Shown here one piece after another: positions 24,779-37,450 of a stretch of 64,000 nucleotides of DNA. Both the position numbers and the translations under genes were made by a program. The DNA comes from Anaerolineales bacterium (lineage in GTDB: Bacteria; Chloroflexota; Anaerolineae; Anaerolineales; Villigracilaceae). Location: the NCBI GenBank assembly GCA_023382595.1, contig JAHDWB010000001.1, positions 248,001 through 312,000 of the forward strand. The letters are read 5' to 3'. The stretch's first letter is position 1. Every line of letters starts with the position of its first letter. The notes under the pieces were generated by a model. The model was given only the letters and a program-made list of their open reading frames with translations, was not told where the DNA came from and did no database searches.

Positions 24779-25864
24779 TCACCACTCCCGCAGGAGCGAG
24801 GAGAGCAACTGTATGCGTTGGGGAATACTGTCCGCAAAAATATACTCGCGCTCCGAGTGATAGCCTTCACCGATCGCGCCGAGACCGTCCAATACGGGGA
24901 CGCCAAGCGGCGCGACGAAGTTCGCATCCGAGACGCCGCCCGTGCCGCCTGCGCTGAGTTTCATGCCAATGCCTGCCGCAATGGACTGGGCTTTCTCGAA
25001 CGTGGCTTTCATCGTGTCATCGAATGGCATTGGTCCGCGGTTCAAGCCGCCTGTCACTGTGACGGTGGTTCCATCCAAAACGGGTTTGAGATTCTTCATC
25101 AAGCCTTCGATGCGATCCCATTCTTCAGGCTGCAAAATACGCACATCCACTTCAATCGACGCATCATCTGGCACGACATTGGATACCGTCCCGCCGCGAA
25201 TCACACCGACATTGAGCGTGGTGCCTTTCGAGTAATCAGTCATCTTCTGGATGGCGAGCACTTGATGCGCCATTTCTTCGATGGCATTGCGTCCCTTTTC
25301 ATGGTCGCCGCCTGCATGCGCCGCACGCCCCGTCGTGCGGACTTTGAATCCGCCGCCGCCTTTGCGCCAAGTCTTGAGTCCGCCGTTCATCAGGGCGGGT
25401 TCCATCACCAAGACAAGGTCCGCATCCTTTGCAGTCCGCTCGATGATTCCACGCGAGGTCGGGCTGCCGATCTCTTCGTCGGAGGTGCATAGCAACGTCA
25501 CAGAGCGGGAGAGTCCGTTTTGGATGGCGTCTTCAATTGCCGCAAGCGCAATGACGATGCTGGCTTTCATATCCGATACACCCGGACCGAATATCTTGCC
25601 GTCCGCTTCGCGGTAGGGCATGGAAGCAAGCGTGCCAAGCGGGAAGACCGTGTCCATGTGGCAGAGGAGCATGATCGGGCTTTGTCCACCGTTCCATTTG
25701 CAAAGAACATGATTCCCCGTAGTCTGATTCGGAATTACATCCACTTGCCCGCCCAGACGTTTCGCTTCTTCCATGACGATGGAGCCGACTCGATCCACAG
25801 CAGTTTTTTCATGCGAAGGAGATTCGGTTTCTACAAGAAGTTTGAGGAGTTGATTTGTATCCAT
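24779..25864 (-). CDS. M20 family metallopeptidase (carboxypeptidase G2-like)
   Basis: A 361-residue M20 peptidase with the zinc and catalytic motifs LLCHMDTVFP (His and Asp), GPGVSDMKAS (bridging Asp), CTSDEEIGSP (general-base Glu and zinc Glu), VMEPAL, and a late GEGYHSEREY supplying the last histidine. The dimerisation domain lies around residues 170-280. Members remove C-terminal glutamate or hydrolyse other amide bonds; no signal peptide is seen, so it should be cytoplasmic. The specific substrate is unknown. Confidence 0.92.
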   Translation of the reverse strand: MDTNQLLKLLVETESPSHEKTAVDRVGSIVMEEAKRLGGQVDVIPNQTTGNHVLCKWNGGQSPIMLLCHMDTVFPLGTLASMPYREADGKIFGPGVSDMKASIVIALAAIEDAIQNGLSRSVTLLCTSDEEIGSPTSRGIIERTAKDADLVLVMEPALMNGGLKTWRKGGGGFKVRTTGRAAHAGGDHEKGRNAIEEMAHQVLAIQKMTDYSKGTTLNVGVIRGGTVSNVVPDDASIEVDVRILQPEEWDRIEGLMKNLKPVLDGTTVTVTGGLNRGPMPFDDTMKATFEKAQSIAAGIGMKLSAGGTGGVSDANFVAPLGVPVLDGLGAIGEGYHSEREYIFADSIPQRIQLLSSLLREW

Positions 25865-25870
25865 TGCGTT

Positions 25871-29080
<3,210 letters not shown>

Positions 29081-29091
29081 TGTCCGGCGAA

Positions 29092-29256
29092 TTATACCGC
29101 CACCAACTGCGCGGCTTCATGCTCCACGAACGGACGAAGACCCGCCCAGATGCCGATGACGCGGTGCTTCGATTCGGTCCCCGCTCGGATGCCAAGAATC
29201 CGCTCTTCATGGATTTTCTCGAGAACGGCATCCGAAAATTGGGATTTGGTTTTCAT
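29092..29256 (-). pseudogene. Remnant of a DUF2255-like gene, frameshifted and truncated
   Basis: A 54-codon frame starts at 29256 and ends at a TAA inside the promoter TATAAT of the next gene. Its first 36 residues (KIHEERILGIRAGTESKHR, then VIGIW) look like the start of DUF2255-type proteins. The expected continuation GRVFVRSWSMKPRSWW is encoded in another frame at about 29100-29150. A frameshift with loss of a few codons, and loss of the C-terminus, explains this. Start and stop of the upstream small gene overlap by one base (TGATG). It could also be expressed as a short hypothetical protein. Confidence 0.5.
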
Positions 29257-29465
29257 CAATTCGAACGGGTTGCCCCTGTCAGGTAATTGATCGTCGCAGC
29301 TATGACCAATTCGACCTTTTCAGGAGTTTGACCGGTCTTATCAGAGATCTTTCGAATTACTTCCGCCCTTTTCTCTTTATCTCCTGCAACTGCTAATAAC
29401 GCCCGCAGCAAAGCCTCGACGTCGATCTCAACATCATCATCCCAAGCATCGCCATCGGTTTGCAT
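29256..29465 (-). CDS. Small hypothetical protein, acidic N-terminus
   Basis: A 69-residue protein: MQTDGDAWDDDVEIDVEALL is acidic, then ALLAVAGDKEKRAEVIRKIS and TGQTPEKVELVIAATINYL form two or three helices. I do not recognise the family. The upstream GGAG (AAAGGAGAAACTC before ATG) supports translation. Its stop overlaps the start of the decayed DUF2255-like frame, so the two may once have been a pair. Confidence 0.55.
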   Translation of the reverse strand: MQTDGDAWDDDVEIDVEALLRALLAVAGDKEKRAEVIRKISDKTGQTPEKVELVIAATINYLTGATRSN

Positions 29466-29493
29466 GAGTTTCTCCTTTGGTTATCCCGCATTA

Positions 29494-29527
29494 TAAACAA
29501 AAACCGCAGGTTCATCACCTGCGGTTT
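29494..29527 (-). terminator. Intrinsic terminator of the P-type ATPase gene
   Basis: AAACCGCAGGT and ACCTGCGGTTT form an 11-bp stem; on the minus strand it is followed by TTTTTGTTT. It lies just after the ATPase stop. The opposite strand also has a U-rich tail, so it may work both ways. Confidence 0.8.
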
Positions 29528-29536
29528 CATCTTTTT

Positions 29537-32227
29537 TTATTCCAGCGCGCCGAACCAGCCGCGGCGCTCCATCCATTTGACCAGTTCCAGCACGGGCGAA
29601 ATGGTCAGCGCAAGAGCAAGAACGATCAACCAGTCTTCAAGCGTCAGGCTGAACGTGCTGAACGCTTCATGCAGGGAAGGCAGGTACACGATCACCAAAA
29701 GCAGAATGACCTCCCAAACGATGGCACGGTTCAGCCATTTGTTCGCAAACGGCTTGTCGAAAACGGAATTGCGGTCCGAGCGGAAGTTGTATGCCTTGAA
29801 GAACTGGATCAAGACCAGTGAGACGAAGGTCATCGTCATCGCCTCTTCCTGACTTCTGCCTGAATTCATCGCCCAGATAAAGAGTCCCAGGTTGACAATG
29901 GTCGACCAAATTCCTCCCGCCAGCATCAACGCCACCACAGGGCGGGTGAAAATGCCCGTTTTTTGGTTGCGCGGCTTGCGCTTCATCAAGTCTTTTTCGG
30001 CGGGGTCTACTGCCAACGCCAGCGCGGGCAAACCGTCCGTGGCGAGATTGACGTAGAGAATTTGCACGGCGGTCAACGGCAATGGCAGACCGAGCAGGGT
30101 CGAGCCAGCCATCAAGCCGATCTCGCCGATGTTGGAGGAAAGCAGGTACATCAGGTATTTCTTGATATTGCCGAACACGCCGCGTCCCTCTTCCACAGCA
30201 GCGACAATGGAGGCAAAGTTATCATCGGTCAGCGTCATGGCGGCGGCTTCTTTGGTAACGTCCGTGCCGGTGATACCCATCGCAATGCCAATATCCGCTT
30301 TTTTGAGGGCGGGCGCATCGTTCACACCATCGCCGGTCATTGCCACGATGTGCTCATTGGCTTGCAGCGCCGTCACCACGCGCAGTTTGTGCGCCGGGGA
30401 AACGCGTGCATACACATCAATGGTTTCCACTTCTTTTTTGAACTGCTCATCGGACATCGCTTCCAGTTCAGCGCCGGTGACTACACGCCCGGTCTTCAAC
30501 AGACCCAGTTCGCCCGCCACCGCTCTCGCCGTGATGGGATGGTCGCCCGTGATCATCACAGGACGGATGCCCGCCTCTTCGCAGATCTCGATCGCGCCTT
30601 TCACTTCATCGCGCGGAGGGTCGATCATGCCAGCCAGCCCGAGGAAGGTCATATCCGTCTGGGCAGTTTCAAGCGTCACGTCAGGCTTCGAAGCGACCGC
30701 CAGCACGCGCAGCGCATCCTTTGCCATATCCGCCGCCGCTTTCAAGATCTGCTCGCGCGCGCGGTCATCCATCGGTTTTAAACCATCCGGCGTCAACTGC
30801 AATTTGCAATCATCCAGAATGATCTCCGGCGCGCCTTTTGCGTATGCAACCACGCCGCCATCCGTTCGATGCAGAGTGGTCATGCGCTTGGATTCGGACG
30901 TGAAAGGAATCTCATTGATGCGCGGATACTCGGCGTCGAGCGACTCTTTCTGCAAACCCGCCTTTGCCGCCGCAACCACGAACGCGCCCTCGGTTGGATC
31001 TCCTTTAATGTCCCAGTCGGTGCTGGAGCCGTGATCCTCGCCCCGGATCAACGTAGTATCCGACGCAAGCACGGCGGCGGTCAGCATTTGCTTCAAGCCA
31101 TCCGGCAGATGCGAGAGCTTCTTTCCGTTTTGAGAGAACTCACCCACCGGCACATACCCCGCCCCGCTGACCGAGAACAGTTCACCGGCGGCGTACAATT
31201 TACGCGCAGTCATCTCATCTTTTGTCAGCGTACCGGTCTTATCCGAGCAGATGATCGAGGTACTGCCGAGCGTTTCCACCGCGGGCAGGCGGCGGATGAG
31301 CGCATTCCGTTTGACCATTTTCTGTACGCCGATGGCGAGCGAGATGGTCACAACTGCGGGCAATGCCTCCGGCACGACTGCAACCGCCAGCGCAATACCG
31401 AAGATGAGCATTTCAACGAACGGCTGGTCACGCAGCAAGCCCACCGCCACGATCAACGCCACCACGACAAACGCCGCACGCGCCAGCGCCGTCCCGACCT
31501 TATCCAGATTTTGCTGAAGCGGGGTCCGGCTGGTTTCCACGGTCTGCAACAGTTGGGCGATCTTGCCAAACTCAGTGTTCATTCCCGTGGCAACGACCAA
31601 CGCCCTGCCGCGTCCATAGGTGGCGGCAGTCCCGGCGTAGACCATGTTCTTGCGGTCGCCCACGCCCAAGTCGACGTCGGGAAGCGCATCCGTCTGTTTT
31701 TCCACCGGCACAGATTCACCGGTCAGCGCGGCTTCTTCTATTTGTAAATTTATCGCATCCAGCAAGCGTCCGTCGGCGGGAATCCGGTCGCCGGTATGCA
31801 GAAGGACGACGTCCCCCGGCACGAGTTCACGCGCAGGGATCTTGATCTCTTCGCCATCCCGCAGAACGGATGCCGTCGGCGCCGCCATTTCGCGCAATGC
31901 CTCGATGGCACGTTCAGCGCGGTACTCCTGAAAAAATCCGAGGAAGACCGCAAACAAAACGATGACGGCAATGACGATGGACTCAACGCCATGCCCCAGG
32001 AAAAGCGACAGGATGGTTGCGCCCAACAGGATCAGGATCAGGATATTTTTAAACTGCTCCAATAAAATTTGCCACGCGGAAATGCGCTTCGCCGCCTGGA
32101 TCTCGTTTGGTCCGTATTTTTGAAGTCGTTCCGCCGCCTCTGCCTGTGTCAATCCCGCGGGCTGGCTTCCAAGTTCGGTAAAAACTTCGTCCGTCGTCCG
32201 CGAGTACCAGTGAGTGTTGGATTGCAT
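29537..32227 (-). CDS. Cation-transporting P-type ATPase (P2A-like), probably Mn2+/Ca2+
   Basis: An 896-residue P-type ATPase with all core motifs: [11 protein letters not shown] (actuator), [14 protein letters not shown] (phosphorylated Asp), [11 protein letters not shown] (nucleotide domain), [14 protein letters not shown] and [21 protein letters not shown]. The membrane motif VPEALPAVV in helix 4 and [16 protein letters not shown] in helix 6 place it with calcium/manganese pumps of the P2A type. It should export divalent cations from the cytoplasm. The yybP-ykoY-type Mn2+ riboswitch in its leader favours manganese export. The ATG has AGGAG about 8 bases upstream. Ten membrane helices are expected. 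Confidence 0.93.
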   Translation of the reverse strand: MQSNTHWYSRTTDEVFTELGSQPAGLTQAEAAERLQKYGPNEIQAAKRISAWQILLEQFKNILILILLGATILSLFLGHGVESIVIAVIVLFAVFLGFFQEYRAERAIEALREMAAPTASVLRDGEEIKIPARELVPGDVVLLHTGDRIPADGRLLDAINLQIEEAALTGESVPVEKQTDALPDVDLGVGDRKNMVYAGTAATYGRGRALVVATGMNTEFGKIAQLLQTVETSRTPLQQNLDKVGTALARAAFVVVALIVAVGLLRDQPFVEMLIFGIALAVAVVPEALPAVVTISLAIGVQKMVKRNALIRRLPAVETLGSTSIICSDKTGTLTKDEMTARKLYAAGELFSVSGAGYVPVGEFSQNGKKLSHLPDGLKQMLTAAVLASDTTLIRGEDHGSSTDWDIKGDPTEGAFVVAAAKAGLQKESLDAEYPRINEIPFTSESKRMTTLHRTDGGVVAYAKGAPEIILDDCKLQLTPDGLKPMDDRAREQILKAAADMAKDALRVLAVASKPDVTLETAQTDMTFLGLAGMIDPPRDEVKGAIEICEEAGIRPVMITGDHPITARAVAGELGLLKTGRVVTGAELEAMSDEQFKKEVETIDVYARVSPAHKLRVVTALQANEHIVAMTGDGVNDAPALKKADIGIAMGITGTDVTKEAAAMTLTDDNFASIVAAVEEGRGVFGNIKKYLMYLLSSNIGEIGLMAGSTLLGLPLPLTAVQILYVNLATDGLPALALAVDPAEKDLMKRKPRNQKTGIFTRPVVALMLAGGIWSTIVNLGLFIWAMNSGRSQEEAMTMTFVSLVLIQFFKAYNFRSDRNSVFDKPFANKWLNRAIVWEVILLLVIVYLPSLHEAFSTFSLTLEDWLIVLALALTISPVLELVKWMERRGWFGALE

Positions 32228-32255
32228 TTTTTTCTCCTATAAAAAGTTTTCAACA

Positions 32256-32287
32256 AAAAAGACCACCGCCGTCATGGCGATGGTCTT
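32256..32287 (-). terminator. Riboswitch expression-platform terminator
   Basis: AAGACCAUCGCC, loop AUGA, CGGCGGUGGUCUU and then UUUUUUG on the minus strand. It lies between the Mn2+ aptamer and the ribosome-binding site of the ATPase. Confidence 0.8.
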
Positions 32288-32380
32288 GCGTTTGCTTTCA
32301 AACAGCCGGGAAATCTCTTTCCGTCATGACGACTGTTTTTCCCGAAGAAAAGCCCGGGACGCTACTCCCCATCGGAGTGA
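32288..32380 (-). ncRNA. yybP-ykoY (Mn2+) riboswitch aptamer
   Basis: The minus-strand leader has the invariant GGGGAGUAGC of yybP-ykoY RNAs (32361-32371), followed by a CCCGGGCUUUUCUUCGGG hairpin, the second conserved part AGUCGUCAUGACGG and a closing helix before the terminator. These aptamers bind Mn2+ and allow readthrough when it is abundant. P-type ATPases are known targets of this class, which fits the gene downstream. Confidence 0.85.
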
Positions 32381-32384
32381 TGAT

Positions 32385-32413
32385 AGTGTAAATCAAACTA
32401 ACACGAATGTCAA
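32385..32413 (-). promoter_or_regulatory. Sigma-70-type promoter of Mn2+ riboswitch
   Basis: TTGACA (32408-32413), a 17-base spacer and TACACT (32385-32390). The predicted start near 32378 is just before the aptamer. Confidence 0.8.
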
Positions 32414-32485
32414 TTACGGTTTTGCAAACTGCGGAAGTATCATCCGCATCATACCTACGCGGCATATACAAAAAGGTTTCAGTTG

Positions 32486-32890
32486 CTACTCCTGCTTGTT
32501 GCCGTCTTCCAACTCCATCAGAAGCAAATCCAGCGCACCGACCGAGATCTGCAACTCGCGCAGGGAGATCCCCAGCGACACGATCATCAGGATCAGCGCG
32601 ATCGCAAAACTCCACTGCCCGCCCGTCAACCAGCCTGCGAAAAGAGCGAACATGCTGACCACACAAAACAGCAGACTCAGCGTCCCATAGATTTGTGTGT
32701 TGCGGATCAAGTACACGCGGTAACGCAGGTTGGCGATCTGCCGAAGCAGGTTCGCGCTATGGTCGTTCTGATAGCGGTCATGCAGGCTGCGGATGATGGT
32801 GGCAAGCGTCAGGAAGCGGTTTGTGTATGCCAACAACAAAAGCGAGACGGTCGGGAACAGCAATGCCGGGGTTGTAAGCGAGAAGTCCAT
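32486..32890 (-). CDS. DUF2721 family membrane protein
   Basis: From the ATG at 32890 the 134-residue product (MDFSLTTPALLFPTVSLLLL) has one N-terminal and two later hydrophobic helices. Between them is the conserved DUF2721 stretch TLATIIRSLHDRYQ and RQIANLRYRVYLIRNTQIYG; the last part LGISLRELQISVGALDLLL is also typical. Function unknown. It follows the gene at 32898 by 7 bases and is likely cotranscribed. Confidence 0.82.
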   Translation of the reverse strand: MDFSLTTPALLFPTVSLLLLAYTNRFLTLATIIRSLHDRYQNDHSANLLRQIANLRYRVYLIRNTQIYGTLSLLFCVVSMFALFAGWLTGGQWSFAIALILMIVSLGISLRELQISVGALDLLLMELEDGNKQE

Positions 32891-32897
32891 GCGAATC

Positions 32898-33413
32898 TCA
32901 CTTAATCCCAAAGTTGACGCGGCTTGGGTTGACCAGCAACATCGGCACGCTGATGCTGAACTGCGGAAGATGCGGATTGCCAACCTCCACATCATAAACC
33001 GACGTCCACGCCGTGTGGGAAACATCCAGATAAGTCGAAAGGTCGGTTTGGGTCGAAATTCGTAATTTTCCATTCAGCACAAACGAACCGACCAGCATCT
33101 CCACAGACTTCATCATACGGTTCGTTTCACTTGCATCATAATCCAGCGGTTCCGTGGCAGGCGGCGCAAGATGGAACGCCAACACATCCGCAGTGGGCAC
33201 AAAAAACTCGAAATAGTTCAACGACCTCGGCGCCGCGCCGCCGAATAAGATCACAGTCGGTTTCAAGAAATGAATAAAATTGGAGATACCCTGCGCCCGC
33301 AGCCAGATGTTCACGCGCGCATTCTCCTTGACCACGATCTCCCCGCGCACGAGCAAATTATGGGTATAGACCATTACCAAGGCTGTTTTTTCATCGGGCG
33401 CAAGCGGTTTCAT
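32898..33413 (-). CDS. Conserved hypothetical protein
   Basis: A 171-residue soluble protein without signal or membrane segment: VMVYTHNLLVRGEIVVKENA, NIWLRAQGISNFIHFLKPTV, then LNYFEFFVPTADVLAFHLAPP. The mostly beta pattern and the phrase LVRGEIVVKENARVNIWLR recall small proteins of unknown function common in Chloroflexota; I cannot name the family with confidence. It forms a two-gene unit with the DUF2721 gene and is divergent from recJ. Confidence 0.55.
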   Translation of the reverse strand: MKPLAPDEKTALVMVYTHNLLVRGEIVVKENARVNIWLRAQGISNFIHFLKPTVILFGGAAPRSLNYFEFFVPTADVLAFHLAPPATEPLDYDASETNRMMKSVEMLVGSFVLNGKLRISTQTDLSTYLDVSHTAWTSVYDVEVGNPHLPQFSISVPMLLVNPSRVNFGIK

Positions 33414-33475
33414 CGTGAACTCCTTTTGGAATGATCAAATTATACATTACCCTTCCGCACGACTGCCGGAACGTT

Positions 33476-33481
33476 TATACT
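33476..33481 (+). promoter_or_regulatory. -10 box of recJ, leaderless arrangement
   Basis: TATACT lies 8 bases before the recJ ATG (spacer CGCCTCCC). No ribosome-binding site is seen, and the in-frame upstream start would read through this box. Confidence 0.5.
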
Positions 33482-33489
33482 CGCCTCCC

Positions 33490-35211
33490 ATGACGATAGA
33501 CCCGCCCAACAACAAACGCTGGATCGTCCCGCCTCAGATCACGCCGGAGGCTGATTCTGCGCTTGAAAAATTTCCACCGCTGCTGCGTCAGATCCTTTTC
33601 AACCGCGGTTACGCCACCGACGCCGACGCGCGCGCCTTCCTGAACGGAAAGCCCAATTTCAATTCCGATCCCTTTCAAATAATCGGGATGCGCGACGCAG
33701 TCGAGCGCATCCAGTATGCGATCCGGCAAAGCGAACCCATCGCCATCTACGGCGACTATGACGTGGACGGCGTCACCGCCACAGCTTTGCTCGTCGAAAC
33801 CCTTAAAAAAATGGACGCCGACGTGCGCGGGTACATCCCCAACCGCTTCGAAGAAGGCTATGGATTAAATACCAATGCGCTGGATGACCTCAAAGCGGAC
33901 GGCGTGAAACTGGTCATCACCGTCGATTGCGGCATCCGCTCGCCTACCGAAGCGCTTCATGCACGGACCATCGGGCTGGATCTCATTATCAGCGACCACC
34001 ACCACCCCGACGGCGACAACCTGCCGCCTGCATTGGCGGTCATCAACCCAAAACAACACGGCGATCCCTATCCCGACAAGGACCTGGCGGGCGTGGGAAT
34101 CGCATACAAGATCGCCGAGGCGCTTATGCAGGAAATGGGAAAAGTGAAAGATGATATCCGCTTTCCGCTTTCCTCCCTCCTTGACCTGGTCGCGCTCGGA
34201 ACCGTTGCAGACCTTGCGCCACTGGTCGGCGAGAACCGCGTGCTGGTACGTCAGGGACTTCGCCAGATGCGGCAGACTACACGGCAGGGACTCTTCTCAC
34301 TGGCGGCAGTCTCCGAATTGAATCTTGCAAAGGTCAATGCGATGAACATCGGCTTCATGCTCGGTCCGCGTTTGAATGCGGCGGGGCGATTAAAAGAAGC
34401 GCTGGCATCTTTTGAACTGTTGACCACCACCGACGTCTTCCGCGCGGGCGAACTGGCACAGCAATTGGACGTACAAAACCGCGAACGCCAACGCATAACG
34501 CGAGAGATGCAAACCCGCGCCGAGGAAATCGCTATCAGCGAAGACCCTGACGCCTATCTGCTCTTTGCCGCCCATGAAGATTTCAACTCGGGCGTGGTCG
34601 GTCTCGCCGCCTCGCGCTTGACGGAGAAATATTACCGTCCCGCCATCGTCGCATCCAAAGCGGAGGAGGAGACGCGCGGCTCGTGCCGTTCCATCCCCGA
34701 ATTCCACATCACCGATGCGCTCGATCAATGCGCGGACTTACTCGTCCGGCATGGAGGTCACGCCGCAGCGGCGGGCTTCACCGTCCGCAACGAAAACCTG
34801 CCGGAGTTGGTTGCGCGGTTAAAAGCCATCGCGGAGGAAAAGCTGTCGGGCGAAGAACTCAAGCCCACGGTCACGGCAGATGCGGAAGTGTCCCTGACGG
34901 ACATCCGCCCGGAATTATACGAAACCTGTCTGCGTTATCTCGAACCGACCGGGTACGGAAATCAGGAAGCCCGCTTTGTGGCGCGGAATGTGAAGGTCAA
35001 GAATTCGCGCACCGTCGGCGCGGACAGCAAACACTTGAAGCTATCGCTTGAAGATGAGAAGGGTTTCACGCACGATGCCATCGGCTTCCGCCTCGGCGAC
35101 TGGCATAAAGCCATGCCCGCCCACGTAGACGTTCTGTTCACGTATGAGCCGAATGAATACAACGGACGGGTGAATTATCAATTGAACTTGAAGGATCTGA
35201 GGGCGGCGTAA
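33490..35211 (+). CDS. recJ: Single-stranded-DNA-specific exonuclease RecJ
   Basis: A 573-residue RecJ. DHH motifs include AIYGDYDVDGVTATALL, VITVDCGIRSP and LIISDHHHPDGDNLPPA; the DHHA1 domain has SCRSIPEFHITDAL and GGHAAAAGFTV; a C-terminal OB-like domain follows (about 460-573). It degrades single-stranded DNA 5' to 3' in recombination and mismatch repair. The ATG at 33490 is used because homology and the -10 box both point to it; a frame opening at 33415 is in phase but overlaps the divergent gene's promoter region. Confidence 0.96.
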   Translation: MTIDPPNNKRWIVPPQITPEADSALEKFPPLLRQILFNRGYATDADARAFLNGKPNFNSDPFQIIGMRDAVERIQYAIRQSEPIAIYGDYDVDGVTATALLVETLKKMDADVRGYIPNRFEEGYGLNTNALDDLKADGVKLVITVDCGIRSPTEALHARTIGLDLIISDHHHPDGDNLPPALAVINPKQHGDPYPDKDLAGVGIAYKIAEALMQEMGKVKDDIRFPLSSLLDLVALGTVADLAPLVGENRVLVRQGLRQMRQTTRQGLFSLAAVSELNLAKVNAMNIGFMLGPRLNAAGRLKEALASFELLTTTDVFRAGELAQQLDVQNRERQRITREMQTRAEEIAISEDPDAYLLFAAHEDFNSGVVGLAASRLTEKYYRPAIVASKAEEETRGSCRSIPEFHITDALDQCADLLVRHGGHAAAAGFTVRNENLPELVARLKAIAEEKLSGEELKPTVTADAEVSLTDIRPELYETCLRYLEPTGYGNQEARFVARNVKVKNSRTVGADSKHLKLSLEDEKGFTHDAIGFRLGDWHKAMPAHVDVLFTYEPNEYNGRVNYQLNLKDLRAA

Positions 35212-35556
35212 CTATCCCTTTTGCACGGGTTGCTTGGCGCGCCGCCATGCCATCATGCCGCCCTGCGCGTTATAGACCGTAAACCCTTCCTTTGCCAATA
35301 TCTTCGAAGCGGACCGGCTGCGGTTGCCTGTGGCGCAAATACAAACGATTTCGCGTCCTTTTGGCAATTCCTCCATGCGTTTATACAATTCATTCAAGGG
35401 CATCAGCTTCGCCCCGCGGATATGACCCTGACGGAATTCGTCGGGCTGGCGCACATCCAAAACCAGCGGATGTTTGCCAAATTTCAGTTTTTCGCTCAAT
35501 TCTGCTGCGGTGATGTTCGGCACCGACGGTCCGAACAGTTTGGCGAGGAAATTCAT
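35212..35556 (-). CDS. Rhodanese-like sulfurtransferase domain protein
   Basis: A 114-residue single rhodanese domain: PLVLDVRQPDEFRQGHIRGA, LPKGREIVCICATGNRSRSA with the active-site Cys at CATGNRS, and GFTVYNAQGGMMAWRRA. It may carry persulfide sulfur. It converges on recJ with stop codons one base apart. No signal peptide, so cytoplasmic. Confidence 0.93.
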   Translation of the reverse strand: MNFLAKLFGPSVPNITAAELSEKLKFGKHPLVLDVRQPDEFRQGHIRGAKLMPLNELYKRMEELPKGREIVCICATGNRSRSASKILAKEGFTVYNAQGGMMAWRRAKQPVQKG

Positions 35557-35582
35557 TCGTATCCATTCTCCATTGAAGGTAT

Positions 35583-36401
35583 TTAGTTTGCGTTCAACTC
35601 ATCCTCCCGCTCGGGGATCGTGAAGCGGGTGATCGTCGTGTAATCCACAACGCCGGGGAGGAATTTATTCATAAACGCTGTCACGCTCCACAGCCAGGGA
35701 ATGATCCACATGCGGCGCGGACGGCGGACGAGTTTCACCACCGCCTGCCCGACCTGCTCTGCCGTGAGAAGCATGAACTTGGGCGTGGATGCGTTGGTCT
35801 TGCGCTTGATGCCCGCATGTTGACTGAACTCCGTCACAACGCCGCCGGGATAGATAAGCGACACGTCGATGCCCCACGGTTTCACCTCACGGCGCAGTGC
35901 CTCGGAAAATCCATGCACGGCGTGTTTAGACGCGGCGTAGATGGTGTAGGTCGGCGTACCGACCAATCCCGCCATCGAACACATATTAATGATACTGCCG
36001 CCGCGCTGTTTCATCATCACCGGTAAAACCTGCCGCGTGGTCTGGATGACGCCCATCACATTCACGTCAATTTGCGCTTGAATATCCTTGACGGGATCGA
36101 GGTTCTCCAGCCAGTCCAGACGACCAAAACCTGCATTGTTGACCAGCACATCGATCTGCCCGAATTTTTCCACAGTTTGCGCCACCATTTTTTGGATGTC
36201 TTCGAGTTTGGAGAGATCGGCTTGCACAACCAACGCCTCCGCACCCATCGCTTCGATCTCCTCCGCCAGCGATTGGAGCCTGTCCACGCGGCGGGCGGCG
36301 AGAACGACCTTCGCGCCTTCGCGCCCGAACTCGCGCGCGGCGGCTTCGCCGATCCCCGACGACGCGCCCGTGACAATGACGACTTTACCTTTAACGTCCA
36401 T
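35583..36401 (-). CDS. Short-chain dehydrogenase/reductase (SDR)
   Basis: A 272-residue classical SDR: cofactor motif VTGASSGIGEAAAREFG, NADP-favouring AARRVDR, NNAG, catalytic Ser in INMCSMAGL and Tyr/Lys in YTIYAASKHAV. The C-terminal part includes a hydrophobic stretch RMWIIPWLWSVTAFMNKFLP, as in SDRs acting on lipid-like substrates. The substrate is unknown. Confidence 0.92.
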   Translation of the reverse strand: MDVKGKVVIVTGASSGIGEAAAREFGREGAKVVLAARRVDRLQSLAEEIEAMGAEALVVQADLSKLEDIQKMVAQTVEKFGQIDVLVNNAGFGRLDWLENLDPVKDIQAQIDVNVMGVIQTTRQVLPVMMKQRGGSIINMCSMAGLVGTPTYTIYAASKHAVHGFSEALRREVKPWGIDVSLIYPGGVVTEFSQHAGIKRKTNASTPKFMLLTAEQVGQAVVKLVRRPRRMWIIPWLWSVTAFMNKFLPGVVDYTTITRFTIPEREDELNAN

Positions 36402-36460
36402 GTCATTCTCCTTTGATTTCTGTAAGACGCAATGACGTTGCGCCCCTACAAATTACCTTA

Positions 36461-37450
36461 TTACGGACCCCAGCGGGGCTGGTAATCACAGTAATCGTTC
36501 GCTGTCAGGCGGCGCACGTCCGTGCCGTCCACGCGCATGATGTAGATCTCACAGCCGTGGTCGTCACGATACTTATCGAAGTACGACGTGAACGCCACCC
36601 ACCCGCCATCGGGCGAGATGGACGGTCCCTGCGAGTTGCCACCCGTCGGCGACAACATGCGCGCGTTCGAGCCGTCTACATCCATGATGAAGACATCCCG
36701 ATTCCACGGCTGACCGGAATATGTGACGATGAACTGTCCATCAGGCGACCAGTCGCTTCTCCCCCGTATCGCGGGCAGGTTACTGACCTTTTGCAGTTCA
36801 CTCCCATCGATCCTGATCCTGAACAACTGGATCGCGCCCTGCATATCGGATGCGAACAAAATAAAATTTCCATCCGGCGACCAGGTCGGGTCCCAGCCGG
36901 AGGCGTTGGGGATCCTGCGTTGATCGCTGCCATCGCGGTTCATCAACCAAATTTCATTGGATGTCGGCGTGGATAGTTTGAATGCGATCAAACTTCCATC
37001 GGGAGAAATCTCGGGACCGTTGACATTGCCAAGACGGTCAGTCAATTGTTCGACATTACCAGTATCGATCTCGATCTCGTAAATCTCATAAATATTTGGC
37101 TCGCGGAACGCGGCATAGACCACGCTCCTGCCATCCGGCGCAACGGACGGGTAGTAATGCTGGCGTGTGTTGTCGGTTGTCAGGCGGCGGAAACCCGTCC
37201 CATCCGCGTTGATGATGCAAATTTGATTACTCGCCTGTACTTTGAACACCTGGCACGTGAAGGCGATCTTGCCGGTCGGCTCGCCATTGGAAGATGTCGG
37301 GTAGGGCGTGGGAGGCGAATCCACTACCAGCGGAGTGGATGCCGCGAGGGTGGCAAGCAGATCTGGGGGCGGAGTGGAAGCGGCTGGCAGGTTGCAGGCG
37401 GAGAGGAACAAGAAAAGCAAAATCCCCAGCAGGCGATCAATCCAATTCAA
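36461..37450 (-). CDS. TolB-like beta-propeller lipoprotein
   Basis: A TTG at 37450 with GAGGAG 8 bases upstream gives NWIDRLLGILLFLFLSAC, a typical lipoprotein signal; the ATG at 37486 is an alternative but adds a polar extension. After the lipobox come at least five WD40-like/PD40 blades with repeats such as SVAPDGRSVVYAAF, EISPDGSLIAFKL, TWSPDGNFILFASD, DWSPDGQFIVTYSG and SISPDGGWVAFTSY. It is anchored outside the membrane and probably binds other proteins or glycans. The 5' end overlaps the HypA-like gene, which supplies its ribosome-binding site. Confidence 0.82.
   Translation of the reverse strand: MNWIDRLLGILLFLFLSACNLPAASTPPPDLLATLAASTPLVVDSPPTPYPTSSNGEPTGKIAFTCQVFKVQASNQICIINADGTGFRRLTTDNTRQHYYPSVAPDGRSVVYAAFREPNIYEIYEIEIDTGNVEQLTDRLGNVNGPEISPDGSLIAFKLSTPTSNEIWLMNRDGSDQRRIPNASGWDPTWSPDGNFILFASDMQGAIQLFRIRIDGSELQKVSNLPAIRGRSDWSPDGQFIVTYSGQPWNRDVFIMDVDGSNARMLSPTGGNSQGPSISPDGGWVAFTSYFDKYRDDHGCEIYIMRVDGTDVRRLTANDYCDYQPRWGP

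Noticed and set aside
32298-32666. 122-codon minus-strand frame before the P-type ATPase
   Set aside because: It covers the Mn2+ riboswitch, its promoter and part of the DUF2721 gene in another frame; no domain is seen.
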